A stretch of 64,000 nt of DNA from Candidatus Ozemibacter sibiricus (GTDB lineage Bacteria; Muiribacteriota; Ozemobacteria; Ozemobacterales; Ozemobacteraceae): NCBI GenBank assembly GCA_003327425.1, contig QOQW01000008.1:62001-126000 (forward strand), written 5' to 3'. Positions 49,209 through 57,740 of the stretch are shown one piece after another. Within the stretch, counting starts at the first letter, position 1, and every line of letters begins with the position of its first letter. A model generated the notes under the pieces. The model had not been told where the DNA came from. It did no database searches and was given only the letters and a program-made list of their open reading frames with translations. The position numbers and the translations under genes were made by a program.

Positions 49209-49315
49209 CCTCGCCCGCCCGGCTTCAAGGCCGACTCCAACCCGCCCGGAGTCGTGGCCTGTCGGGCGGTATTCGGCAGTTCCGGGCCGCCCAGGCCGAG
49301 TACACGGGCGGGGGC

Positions 49316-49330
49316 GGTCCCTCAGGGACC
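49316..49330 (-). terminator. Hairpin after the cyclase pair
   Basis: GGTCCC and GGGACC with a 3-base loop, 14 bases past the stop of the second cyclase gene. No clear T-run; a weak terminator or 3' end stabiliser. Confidence 0.35.
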
Positions 49331-49343
49331 TGGTCGAACAGGG

Positions 49344-52337
49344 TCAGGCCGAGGCTCCCCGGCCGATCTCATAGGCGTCAGGGGGCTGGCCCGGGGCGGT
49401 CGGCAGCGGGACGATGGTCCAGCCCTCGCCCAGCCGAGACGCCGTGAGGGGACAGACGACCAGTTTGGTATGGACGGTCCGTTTGGTCACCTTTTCCATG
49501 GCGGCGGCCCGGTTGACGGTGGGCCCGGTCACCGTGAACTCGCGGCGGCCGTCGGCGCCCCCCACCAGGCCCATCAACAGCTCGCCGGTGGCGATGCCGA
49601 CTCCGCAGGAGATGGTGAACAGGCCTCGGCGCTGGCGATCGCGATTGAACCGGCCCAGCGCCTTGAGCATATCCAGCCCCGCCTGGGCGGCTCGCCGCTC
49701 GGGGGTGTCACGGCCGTGCATGGGCAGGAAGACGGCGAAGATGGCGTCGCCGATGAACTTCTCGATGGTGCCGGCATGCTTCTCGATCGCCACCTCCATC
49801 GCGGTGAGGTAGGCGTTCAGCATGTCGACGACCGCTTCTGGCGGGTGTTCTTCGGCCAGGGCCGTGAACCCGCGGATGTCGGCCATGATGACCGTGCCGG
49901 TCGCCCGGGTGGCCCGCGCGGTCTGGCCGCCTTCCACCGCTTCCAGAGCGAGATCCGACAGGAAACGCCGCAGGAATTCCTTTTCCCGCACGCCATCGGC
50001 CATCCGATTGAAGCTGGAGCAGAGCTGACCGAGTTCATCATCGCTCGTCACCGGCAGCCGCACGTCATACTGGCCGCCGGCCATCGTGGCCACGCCCTCC
50101 TGCAGGGCGCGGACCGGCCGCAGGAAGATGCGCTGGAAGAACAGGATGGCCAGTCCGGCGATCAGCAACGGGTAGAGGCCGGCCAGGACCGCTGCCACCG
50201 CGATGGGGTCGGCGGGATCATCTTCGGGTTGGCGCCGCAGGGCCACGGCGACGAAGTCGGTCCCCTTGAGCGGGCGAGCGATGGCCAGGAGCCGACCGCG
50301 GGGCCGGTGGCCCCCAACCGCCGCCGGGAGGGCCGGTTTGGGCAGGATGAGCCGCTGCACTCCCTGCTCCCGGAAGGCTTGCCGGAGCAGGACCGTGGCC
50401 AGCGGAAAGACGTCGGCCCACTCGGGGATGTGCGGTGAACTCCGGGCGGCCAGGGTGTTCATCAAGATCAGGCGCGGGAACGGGCCGCGATCCAGGTGCC
50501 GCTCGGACGCCCGGGCGATGAAATTGCGGAACTGGATCTCCTCGCGCCGGAAGATGAGCAGGAAGAGCCGATGGGGCTGGCGGTCGGCATCCCGTGTGAC
50601 CTCGAGCATGGCCCAGGCCACTTCGTGCAGCATCCGGAAGGGGAGCAGCCGGCCGGTCTGCACCACCATGCGCAGCATGCTGTCTTTTCCCACCATGGCT
50701 TCGAGGAATTCATAAAGGACGCCGCCCCGGACTTCTTCGATGTTGACGTCTTTCCGGGGCGGGCCGGGCTCGGCCAGGACGAAGCCGAAATGCTCGCCGA
50801 CCTTGTGCAGGAGAGCGGTCACCAGCGGGGTCATCTTGGCGGTCGGGTGTGATGATGCCGAGGCGACCACCCCTTTCGGGGGACCGATCTTCGTGGCGAA
50901 AGAGGCTGGAGGGCGAGGCTCTCCTGGTCGCAGGATGAGTTCGCCCGAGAAGGTCAGGACTTCGGGATGGCCACGCGCCACCAGATACACGGTGCCGGCT
51001 CCCTGGATGCCTAGATCGAGAACGGCAGAGGCGATGGCGGCGCGCGACGGGAGGACGGGGGCGCGCCAGTCCGGCCGTCGGAGGAAGCGGCGAGCGGCGG
51101 CCACGGCGGCCTGGAGCTGCTGATTGAGGGATTGTTCCATGGCCTCCAGCTCGGCTTCGGCCTGACGGAACAGGGTCAGTTCCTGGAGATTGGCCTCGAG
51201 TCGGGAGCGGGTCCAGGCGATCCAGAGCATGCCGAGGCTTGGAAGGAAGGTGGCGAGCAGCACGAGAGTGAGGAATTTGCGGGTGATGCTGGCGGTCCAG
51301 CGCCAGGGCTGGAACCAGCCGATCCATCCCAGGACGAGCAGTCCGCCGACCCAGGCCCCGGTCAGGCCGAGCATCCAGGGCGTTCTGGCCAGCCGGACCG
51401 GCGGGGGGAAGCGGCGGAGGTGCACCATCACCCACCCGGGGATGTCGGACAGGTGGACGAACGCGAGGCCGGCGGTGTCGGTGACGAACACGCCCTGGTC
51501 CTGGTCGGGCAGGATCTGGCGCATCTGGTCGGGACTGATCGCCGACCCGCGCAGCCACGGGTAGGGACCGCGGACGGGCCCGATCCGCACCGGCAGACTA
51601 CGGGCCAGGCCGCTCGACCGCAGGGCGCGAACCAGGCACCGGCGCGAGGTGAGCTGGTGTTGCGGGATGAAGACGGCGACCCGGGCTTGCACTTCAGGAA
51701 GGGTGTTGGGGGGGCGCCAACGATACGGATACAGGGCTTCGCGCATCGACTGGTTCAGGCGGCGGGGCGGCACCAGGGCGAAGAACAGCGCCCCGCGCCG
51801 ACCATGCATGGTGACTTCGGCGAAGTTGGCGAAATTGTAGGGAGCGCTCATGAGGCTGGCATTCCCCAGCATCTCCCGCAGACGAATCTCATGATCTTCA
51901 GCGTATTTCCAAAAGTTGGTCTCGCGGTGATACTGATGCCCCATGGTCTTGTGGAGGATGTCGAGTTCGACGGGCTGGAAATGCCGATGCCGGATCAGCC
52001 GGCCTTCGCCGTCCCCGTCCCATAGGGCGAAAGCGACCTCGTTCCCGTAGGCGCGCCGGAGTTCCCGTTCGAAGCGCCGGAAGCCCTGGCGCGTTCCGCC
52101 CAGAAGGTGGCCGAGGTTGGCGTAGAGGAACTCCTCGGCCAGGAAGACGGGATCGGCGCGGCCGCGCAGCACGGGCAGCAGCTGGCGCAGCTCCGCTTCC
52201 CGCGAAGCGCGCAAGGTCTCGGCCTGGGTTCGTTCCAGGCGATCGAGGAAGAGCCATTGGCCGGCCAGCAGCAGCGCGAGGCCGAGCACGCCGAACGGCG
52301 CCAACGCCGACGGCGGGGGCGAGCGGCGTTCAGGCAT
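49344..52337 (-). CDS. Membrane class III adenylate cyclase, catalytic-metal subunit
   Basis: A 997-residue receptor cyclase. The N-terminal helix (about 12-30), two central helices, a fourth near residue 690-715, two extracytoplasmic sensor regions and a HAMP (PVRALQEGVATMAGG...DDELGQLCSSFNRM) match its neighbour. The cyclase domain (from about 815) has both metal ligands: Asp820 in MADIRGFT and Asp864 in EKFIGD, with adenine-selecting Lys860 and Thr935. Asn942 is present, but the transition-state Arg is Ala946 (VNRAAAME instead of VNLAARLE). It should need a partner giving the Arg. ATG 52337 has GGAGG 7 bases upstream and overlaps the upstream gene by 8 bases. Confidence 0.87.
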   Translation of the reverse strand: MPERRSPPPSALAPFGVLGLALLLAGQWLFLDRLERTQAETLRASREAELRQLLPVLRGRADPVFLAEEFLYANLGHLLGGTRQGFRRFERELRRAYGNEVAFALWDGDGEGRLIRHRHFQPVELDILHKTMGHQYHRETNFWKYAEDHEIRLREMLGNASLMSAPYNFANFAEVTMHGRRGALFFALVPPRRLNQSMREALYPYRWRPPNTLPEVQARVAVFIPQHQLTSRRCLVRALRSSGLARSLPVRIGPVRGPYPWLRGSAISPDQMRQILPDQDQGVFVTDTAGLAFVHLSDIPGWVMVHLRRFPPPVRLARTPWMLGLTGAWVGGLLVLGWIGWFQPWRWTASITRKFLTLVLLATFLPSLGMLWIAWTRSRLEANLQELTLFRQAEAELEAMEQSLNQQLQAAVAAARRFLRRPDWRAPVLPSRAAIASAVLDLGIQGAGTVYLVARGHPEVLTFSGELILRPGEPRPPASFATKIGPPKGVVASASSHPTAKMTPLVTALLHKVGEHFGFVLAEPGPPRKDVNIEEVRGGVLYEFLEAMVGKDSMLRMVVQTGRLLPFRMLHEVAWAMLEVTRDADRQPHRLFLLIFRREEIQFRNFIARASERHLDRGPFPRLILMNTLAARSSPHIPEWADVFPLATVLLRQAFREQGVQRLILPKPALPAAVGGHRPRGRLLAIARPLKGTDFVAVALRRQPEDDPADPIAVAAVLAGLYPLLIAGLAILFFQRIFLRPVRALQEGVATMAGGQYDVRLPVTSDDELGQLCSSFNRMADGVREKEFLRRFLSDLALEAVEGGQTARATRATGTVIMADIRGFTALAEEHPPEAVVDMLNAYLTAMEVAIEKHAGTIEKFIGDAIFAVFLPMHGRDTPERRAAQAGLDMLKALGRFNRDRQRRGLFTISCGVGIATGELLMGLVGGADGRREFTVTGPTVNRAAAMEKVTKRTVHTKLVVCPLTASRLGEGWTIVPLPTAPGQPPDAYEIGRGASA

Positions 52338-55179
52338 CGAGCGCCTCCACGCCGAAGATGGTGAGGGCACCCACCCGGCCGCGCACGGTGGTGATCGTGG
52401 TCGGCAGCAGACGGACCCCGGGCAGGGGACGGATGAGCACCGCGGCGGTGGCCAGGATGGTCGGCCGGCCGGGGCGTCCGGCCTCCTTCTCCAGGCGGGC
52501 GGCCAGGTTGACGGTGTCGCCGATGACGGTGAAATCGAGGCGTTTGCGCAGGGAGCCGATGTGCCCGGCGATGACCGGGCCGGCGGCGATGCCGGTGCCA
52601 TGGCGGAAGATCGGCAGCCCTGCCCGGGTTCGCTCTTGCATCCAGGTGTGCAGGCTGGCCTGCAGGGTCAGCGCGGCTCTCACCGCTCGCTCCTCGGGCG
52701 CCGCCAGCCCGGGGGCGGGAAAGAACACCGCCATGGTCGCATCGCCCAGGAACTTGTCGATCTCGCCGCCCCACGCGCGGGTGGCGGCCTCGCAGCGCGC
52801 GAGGAAGCCGCTGCGCACGGCCATGGCTTCGTCGGCGGGCAGGGCCGCCTCCAGGCGCGCGAATTCCCGCAAACCCGAGAAGCTGACGGCCACCTGCCGG
52901 CGCTCGGTCATGACCTGCGGGGCTTCTTGCGCCTGGGCGATCAACTCCCGGTTCAGCAGGGGCAGCATCCGGGATTTCTGGCGCAACTCCTCCACCAGCC
53001 GGTTGAATCCCTTCGCCAGCGCGCCCAGCTCATCGTCGGCCTGGGGAATGGCCACCACGTCGTAATGGCCGCGTTCCAGCTCATCCATGGCGCTGGCCAG
53101 CGCCAGGACGGGGGCCAGCAGCAGCGATTCCAGAATGCCCGCGAGGCACATGGCCACGCCCAGCGTCATCACGCCGAACAACGCCAGGAAACGCCAGGAA
53201 TGGGCGAAGATGCCCTCGCCCCCATCGTCGGGCACGATGACGGCGCCGACGGTGGACAGCCCGGCCAGCGGCCGCCCCCGGGCGAGATAGGACCGCCCGC
53301 GCATGGTGAGTCGCATGGTGATCAGTTCCTGGTTGAACTGCACGAGATCGAGGAGCTCCTTCAGGCGAGGATGCCGCGGCTCGCGACGAAGGCCGGCCGG
53401 AGCGAGGGTCCGCAGGAAGATTCTTTCAGGATGGGGCTGCCGGGCCAGCCAGTCCTGGAAGAACCAGGCGCAGAACCGTGGGAAATCGAACGTGACCAGC
53501 AGGAAGTCGCGGGGTTCGCCGGTCGCCGTCTTGCGCACCGAGCTGTACAGGAAGAACTGGTCGCCGCCGAACTGGGTGAGTCGCAAGCGGGCGTTGGGCA
53601 GGAAATCGATCATGTCGCGCCCGCTCAGGAAAGATTCGATTACCGGCACCGACATCTTCTGCAGGTCGGCGATCTGGAAATGCGCGGCTTCCAGGAGCCG
53701 CTTGATGAAGTAGTGGAGGGCGCTTCGGGTGCCGACATCGGCATACGGGCGAGCTGTCAGCGTCGACAGGATCCGCCATCGCTGGCGGGCGTAGGTCGCA
53801 TCTTTGCAGCCGAAGGGTTGCAGCGGTCGGAGCAGGTCGAGCACATCCTGCAGGTCGTTGATCCGGCCATAGGCGGGCGAGGCGGTCACCGCGCGCAGGA
53901 GGTTCTGGACATGAGGAATGCCGCTGGCCACAGCCTGCTCGGCCGACAGGAGCTGGTTCTCCAGTTCCTGCTGCACCTCGGCTTCCCGGTGCTGCGCCGA
54001 TTTCACCAGGAAATCGAGGCCCCAGATGCTCAGGAACAGCAGCGGGAAGCCGGTCAAGGCCATGGTCCCCAGGCGGAAGCGGGTCGCCAGCCGCAGGGAA
54101 GGCGCCAGCAGACCGCCTCCCATCGCCAGCAGGGCCAGAGCGGCGAGGGTGACCAGCCCGATCGTGAGGCCGCGGATGAGCCGAACGGCGCGAGCGGCCT
54201 GCCGCGCGGCCGGAGAGGTCTGGCGGACGGCAGCGACGAGCACCAGGTCGGGGTCTTGCGACCAGAACCGGGCCAGGAAGGTGAAGCCGCCGTGCGACAG
54301 GAAGCCCTGGCCGTTCTCGAGCCGCTGGAACAACCCGTGCATGAGCCCCGGATTGAGCAAGCCGTCAGGCTGGGCCACGCCGTCGCCATAGCCGTTCTGC
54401 CGCGACTGCCAGTAGCCGCCGACCTTGGTATCGGCGGTGGTGAGGCGGGCGACCGCCCGCTTCAGCTCCCACCCGAAGCTGGCCCGGCCGGTGGGAACGA
54501 GGAGCAGGAACCCGCCCAGGCGGGGCGCCGCGCGCCGCCCTGGTCGCCGGTTGCGGGGCGACCGCAGCACCCGGCCGGCCATCAGCATGGCTTCCCCTTT
54601 GAAGAGCACCGGCACCGGCTGCCGGAAGCCGGCGCGCAGGGATTCGATCGATGCCAGGGTTCCCATGGTGAACCTGATCTGATGGGCGGCCAGCCTGGCT
54701 TCGGCGGGGGTGGCCCCGCCCCCGGGCGCGAGCGTACGGTAGACCGCCTGCCAGGCCGTTCGTTCCGGCACCGGCGGCCCGCCGGCCGGTTGCACCAGGC
54801 GGCCGGCGCGATCGAACCAGTAGAGACGGCTCGCGGCGGGAAACCGCCGGAAAAAGGCGGCCGACAGCACGCGGACGCGCGTGGGGGTCACCGCGCGGTT
54901 CCCCAGAGCGGTGGCGGCCTGCGCGGCGAAGGCATCGAGCGCGGCGCCGACGAGCGAGGGCAGGTCGAGCTGCCGGTCGAGGCGGGCCATCACCGCCCGG
55001 GCCCGATCCCGGTCGGCCAGGTCGAGGACGCGCGCCTGTTCGGTTTCGAACTGGACGAGCAGCTGCTCGATCAGCCACGCGGGCAGGACGATGCCGAACA
55101 GGAAGAACAACAGCAGCCAGAACGGGCTCGGGGTGGTGCCGGCGGCGGCCGGAGCCGTGGTAGGAGGCATGGCAGGCAT
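52330..55179 (-). CDS. Membrane class III adenylate cyclase, Arg-donating subunit
   Basis: A 949-residue receptor cyclase of the same layout as the downstream gene. It has a first membrane helix at about 20-42, a large extracytoplasmic region, two helices at about 340-395, a second sensor region, a helix near 680-705 and a HAMP (DDELGALAKGFNRLVEEL). In the cyclase domain the first metal Asp is replaced by Gly769 (FSGLREFA versus FADIRGFT). Asp813, Lys809, Thr884, Asn891 and Arg895 (VNLAARLE) are intact. Alone it should be poorly active. The start ATG 55179 faces a divergent gene 42 bases away. Confidence 0.87.
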   Translation of the reverse strand: MPAMPPTTAPAAAGTTPSPFWLLLFFLFGIVLPAWLIEQLLVQFETEQARVLDLADRDRARAVMARLDRQLDLPSLVGAALDAFAAQAATALGNRAVTPTRVRVLSAAFFRRFPAASRLYWFDRAGRLVQPAGGPPVPERTAWQAVYRTLAPGGGATPAEARLAAHQIRFTMGTLASIESLRAGFRQPVPVLFKGEAMLMAGRVLRSPRNRRPGRRAAPRLGGFLLLVPTGRASFGWELKRAVARLTTADTKVGGYWQSRQNGYGDGVAQPDGLLNPGLMHGLFQRLENGQGFLSHGGFTFLARFWSQDPDLVLVAAVRQTSPAARQAARAVRLIRGLTIGLVTLAALALLAMGGGLLAPSLRLATRFRLGTMALTGFPLLFLSIWGLDFLVKSAQHREAEVQQELENQLLSAEQAVASGIPHVQNLLRAVTASPAYGRINDLQDVLDLLRPLQPFGCKDATYARQRWRILSTLTARPYADVGTRSALHYFIKRLLEAAHFQIADLQKMSVPVIESFLSGRDMIDFLPNARLRLTQFGGDQFFLYSSVRKTATGEPRDFLLVTFDFPRFCAWFFQDWLARQPHPERIFLRTLAPAGLRREPRHPRLKELLDLVQFNQELITMRLTMRGRSYLARGRPLAGLSTVGAVIVPDDGGEGIFAHSWRFLALFGVMTLGVAMCLAGILESLLLAPVLALASAMDELERGHYDVVAIPQADDELGALAKGFNRLVEELRQKSRMLPLLNRELIAQAQEAPQVMTERRQVAVSFSGLREFARLEAALPADEAMAVRSGFLARCEAATRAWGGEIDKFLGDATMAVFFPAPGLAAPEERAVRAALTLQASLHTWMQERTRAGLPIFRHGTGIAAGPVIAGHIGSLRKRLDFTVIGDTVNLAARLEKEAGRPGRPTILATAAVLIRPLPGVRLLPTTITTVRGRVGALTIFGVEALDA

Positions 55180-55221
55180 GGTAACATACCTTCCTAGACA
55201 TTCTCTTCAGAAGGAAGTTCG

Positions 55222-56271
55222 GTGGAGCTTCTCCATTCCCCTCCTCCCTCCTCGGCGGGCCGGCCGGCTTCCGGCCGGTCGCTGCTGGTGCGGGTCGCCG
55301 TGTGGGCGTTCCTGGCGCTGGTCGTGGCGATCACGATCACCGCTCTGATCGCCGATGTCGATCGGGTCGGCGCCCTGCTCTTCTCGATCTCGCCGGGATG
55401 GCTGGCCGCCATCGTGGGCGCGGTCTGCGTCAACTATGCCCTGCGGTTCCTGAAATGGGCCTGGTTCCTGCGCCGGCTGGGTTTGACGGTGACCTGGCGC
55501 GACAGCCTGTGGATCTTCTTCTCGGCCTTCACCATGGTGCTGAGCCCAGGCAAACTGGGGGAGCTGCTCAAGTCGTTCCTGCTGCGCCAGCGGTACGGGT
55601 TCCCGGTGGCCCGCACCGCACCCATCGTGCTGGCCGAGCGCCTGACCGACCTGTTAGGTCTGGTGGTGCTGGGCCTTCTGGGCAGCAGCCGTCTGGCCCT
55701 GGGGGCCGGCGGGTTGGTGGTGGTGGGCGGGCTGCTGGGGCTCGGGGTGGTGCTGATCACTCGCCCCGAATTCTGGCGCTGGCTCGATCGGTCGGTGGTC
55801 GGCCGGTTCGACCGCCTGGCGCGGTTCCGTCCATCGTTGCGGGCGCTCGAAGCCAGTTCGCAGCATCTGCTGTCGCTGCCGGCGCTGGTCCTGATGGTGC
55901 CGCTCAGCGCGCTGTCGTGGGCAGGGGAAGGGGTGGCTCTCTACTGCATCTTCCGGGCGCTCCGGGTCGACACCCCTGAGCTGCTCGGCCTGTCGGTCTT
56001 CGCCCATGCCGTCAGCTCGGTGGCGGGGGCCTTGTCCTTCCTGCCCGGCGGGCTGGGGGTGGCGGAAGGAACGCTGGGCGGCGTGTTCATCTACGCCGGC
56101 ATCGGCCGCGAGGCGGCCATCTCGGCGACCCTGCTGATCCGGGCGGTCACGCTCTGGTTCGCGGTGTTCCTCGGCACCGCGGTCTACCTGCTCGGGCGGC
56201 GGGCCGACGAGTCCCTCGAAGGCATGGTGACGCAGACGCGACCCGAGCCCGAGCCCCGGCCCGCGACCTGA
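55222..56271 (+). CDS. LPG synthase TM-region/UPF0104 family membrane protein
   Basis: A 349-residue protein with about eight membrane helices. It is of the MprF-flippase/AglD-like family (UPF0104, lysylphosphatidylglycerol synthase TM region). Signatures are LRFLKWAWFLRRLGL, MVLSPGKLGELLKSFLLRQR and LPGGLGVAEGTLGG. Members flip or stabilise lipid-linked intermediates in the membrane. GTG 55222 has GAAGGAAG 5 bases upstream. Divergent from the cyclase pair with only a 42-base gap; convergent with the phasin-like genes. Confidence 0.85.
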   Translation: MELLHSPPPSSAGRPASGRSLLVRVAVWAFLALVVAITITALIADVDRVGALLFSISPGWLAAIVGAVCVNYALRFLKWAWFLRRLGLTVTWRDSLWIFFSAFTMVLSPGKLGELLKSFLLRQRYGFPVARTAPIVLAERLTDLLGLVVLGLLGSSRLALGAGGLVVVGGLLGLGVVLITRPEFWRWLDRSVVGRFDRLARFRPSLRALEASSQHLLSLPALVLMVPLSALSWAGEGVALYCIFRALRVDTPELLGLSVFAHAVSSVAGALSFLPGGLGVAEGTLGGVFIYAGIGREAAISATLLIRAVTLWFAVFLGTAVYLLGRRADESLEGMVTQTRPEPEPRPAT

Positions 56272-56283
56272 ACCGGACGACGA

Positions 56284-56313
56284 ACCGGCCCGTCGCGGGC
56301 GCGGCGGGCCGGT
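56284..56313. terminator. Hairpin between convergent genes
   Basis: Arms ACCGGCCCG and CGGGCCGGT (9 bp, perfect) with a 12-base loop, in the gap between the flippase-like gene and the phasin-like genes. It could terminate both strands. Confidence 0.5.
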
Positions 56314-56334
56314 CGAGGCGGGCGCGGGAAGGGC

Positions 56335-56634
56335 TTACTGCCCTTGTTCTTTGGCCTTGGGAGCGGTCTGCTCGGCGGCCTGCCGGATCATCGCCTCGAG
56401 GCGGGTGAGGACGACGCGGCTGTTCTTCTGGTACTCGTCATAGGCCTTGTTCAGCATCTCGATGCCTTGCTGGTTGGCCTGGTTGACGGCGTCTTTCTGC
56501 CATTCCGCCATTTTGAGCAGTTGCTCGTTCATGGTCATATAGAAGCGGAGGGTCTGCTCCATGCCCTCGCGGGTCAGGCGCATCATCTCTTCGCGGTCGA
56601 ACAGGTTGGGGGTGGTGGCGTGCCGGGTGGTCAT
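56335..56634 (-). CDS. Small phasin-like helical protein, paralogue 2
   Basis: A 99-residue, all-helical protein clearly paralogous to the next gene. Both share LFDR(E/D)E, REGM(E), LR(F)......(N)(E)(Q/N)LLKM.EWQ and NKAYDE(Y/H)QKNSR. The amphipathic helical pattern resembles phasins, which coat polyhydroxyalkanoate granules, or other granule-coating proteins, but no granule synthesis gene is near. The C-terminus is Lys/Ala/Gln-rich. The 13-base gap to the upstream gene suggests one mRNA. The phasin label is by likeness only. Confidence 0.6.
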   Translation of the reverse strand: MTTRHATTPNLFDREEMMRLTREGMEQTLRFYMTMNEQLLKMAEWQKDAVNQANQQGIEMLNKAYDEYQKNSRVVLTRLEAMIRQAAEQTAPKAKEQGQ

Positions 56635-56647
56635 GGACGGCTCCTGG

Positions 56648-56938
56648 TCAGTTCTCGGCGCCCGCGGCTTTCGGGGCCGGGGCCACTTTGTCGATCATCT
56701 CGCGCACGACGGTCTCGAGGCGGCTCATGATGATCCGGCTGTTCTTCTGGTGCTCGTCGTAGGCCTTGTTGATGGTCTCGATGGCCCGCTTGTTGTGCTC
56801 GGTCAGGTTCTGCATCTGCCATTCGCCCATCTTGAGCAGGTTCTCGTTGATGGTCAGGAAGAAGCGCAGGGAGTTTTCCATGCCTTCGCGGCTCAGGCGG
56901 AACAATTCATCGCGGTCGAACAACTGGGTGATGGTCAT
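56648..56938 (-). CDS. Small phasin-like helical protein, paralogue 1
   Basis: A 96-residue helical protein, first of a tandem duplicated pair. ATG 56938 was chosen because AAGGAGA lies 7 bases upstream; the frame extends 13 residues further without a better start. Shared paralogue motifs are LFDRDELFRLSREGMEN, NENLLKMGEWQ and NKAYDEHQKNSRI. A textbook promoter lies about 320 bases upstream, leaving a long leader. Function unknown beyond phasin-like appearance. Confidence 0.6.
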   Translation of the reverse strand: MTITQLFDRDELFRLSREGMENSLRFFLTINENLLKMGEWQMQNLTEHNKRAIETINKAYDEHQKNSRIIMSRLETVVREMIDKVAPAPKAAGAEN

Positions 56939-57027
56939 GGGTGGTCTCCTTCTTGAAGTTTGGTGATGTTGCTTCACTCGAAGATCAGGGCCGGGCCGAT
57001 GGGTCCGGCGGGTTCCGGGAGGGAGGG

Positions 57028-57219
57028 TCAGGGCGGACTGATCAGGGGACGGAGCGAGCGGCCGCCCACATCTGGCTTTTGCGGCGCACTAACCTCGTCG
57101 CTGGCGCTGGGAATAGTCCCGATGTGCTTCGATTCGGAAGTTTCGCCGGAAGCCAGGCGGCCGGCAGGACGAACCTGGGTAGTGCAACGCAGACCGGAGA
57201 TCCAGCGGGGGTCGATCAC
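57028..57219 (-). CDS. Possible 63-residue leader ORF
   Basis: A GTG start at 57219 has AAAGGAG 6 bases upstream, just 30 bases after a predicted transcription start, and the frame runs 63 codons (MIDPRWISGL...). No homology is recognised. Codon use is not diagnostic. If real, it could be a small protein or leader peptide of the phasin-like operon; if not, this is simply a 5' UTR of about 310 bases. Confidence 0.3.
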   Translation of the reverse strand: MIDPRWISGLRCTTQVRPAGRLASGETSESKHIGTIPSASDEVSAPQKPDVGGRSLRPLISPP

Positions 57220-57257
57220 GTTCGGCTCCTTTCATGTGGTTGCGTTCAGCTATGCCA

Positions 57258-57286
57258 AGCATATCCCAATCATCGGTCGTTGTCAA
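57258..57286 (-). promoter_or_regulatory. Consensus promoter of the phasin-like genes
   Basis: On the minus strand, -35 TTGACA (57286-57281), 17-base spacer, -10 TATGCT (57263-57258), within an unusually AT-rich stretch (about 57240-57340) containing runs of A and T upstream of the -35, an UP-element-like context. Predicted start near 57251. Confidence 0.7.
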
Positions 57287-57428
57287 GTAAAAATTTTGCA
57301 TTGCACAAAAAATATTGCCAAAAATGTGTCTAGGTCTTTCCTGATGCGCAAAAGCGCTGCGGTTGAAACGCGGCGTCGACCGGCCGCCGCCGAAACTCGC
57401 CCGGATCCGGCCTGGCGTCATCAGGGGT

Positions 57429-57467
57429 CCAGGGGCCGGTGGCCCCTGGCGCGGTCTTCCGGGGAAG
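57429..57467. repeat. REP-like hairpin element (copy 2)
   Basis: CCAGGGGCC/GGCCCCTGG with a 3-base loop (57429-57449), then CTTCC/GGAAG (57456-57467). Same two hairpins in the same order as at 26045-26086, with GGGTCC before and GCG after the first hairpin in both. The whole 57287-57683 stretch otherwise shows no credible gene. Confidence 0.6.
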
Positions 57468-57683
57468 AAGCGCGCCAATCGCTCGGGCGAGCTGGTCATG
57501 CGAGGCGTTGGTCCTGGCCGCCAGCGTTGCCGGCCGGCGGTCGGGCGCAGGTTGTTCCGCCTGGCTCGTCAGGCCTGAGGGGTTGTGACCTCGAGCGATC
57601 GGAGACGGGGAGGCCGACGACCTCGCTGTCTCGAGCCGGCGCCAGGCCGTGGCGTGAGAATGGCGGCTGGCGGGCAGGCGGGG

Positions 57684-57735
57684 TTGCCCGAGGGCGGGGT
57701 TTCGGGGTATAAACGGGCCGGCCGTGCGGCCCGTT
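57684..57735 (+). promoter_or_regulatory. larB promoter with operator-like inverted repeat
   Basis: -35 TTGCCC (57684-57689), 18-base spacer, -10 TATAAA (57708-57713). An 8-bp perfect inverted repeat, AACGGGCC/GGCCCGTT (57712-57735), spans the predicted start, five bases before the larB ATG. No separate ribosome site is seen, so the repeat may also act on translation. Confidence 0.5.
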
Positions 57736-57740
57736 CATCG

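Noticed and set aside
52358-55197. Long plus-strand frames over the first cyclase gene (to 878 codons)
   Set aside because: Antisense to a cyclase with recognisable HAMP and catalytic motifs.
57363-57578. A 71-codon plus-strand ORF in the gap upstream of larB
   Set aside because: It runs through the hairpin repeat, is Arg/Gly-rich as expected of random GC-rich DNA, and has no ribosome site.
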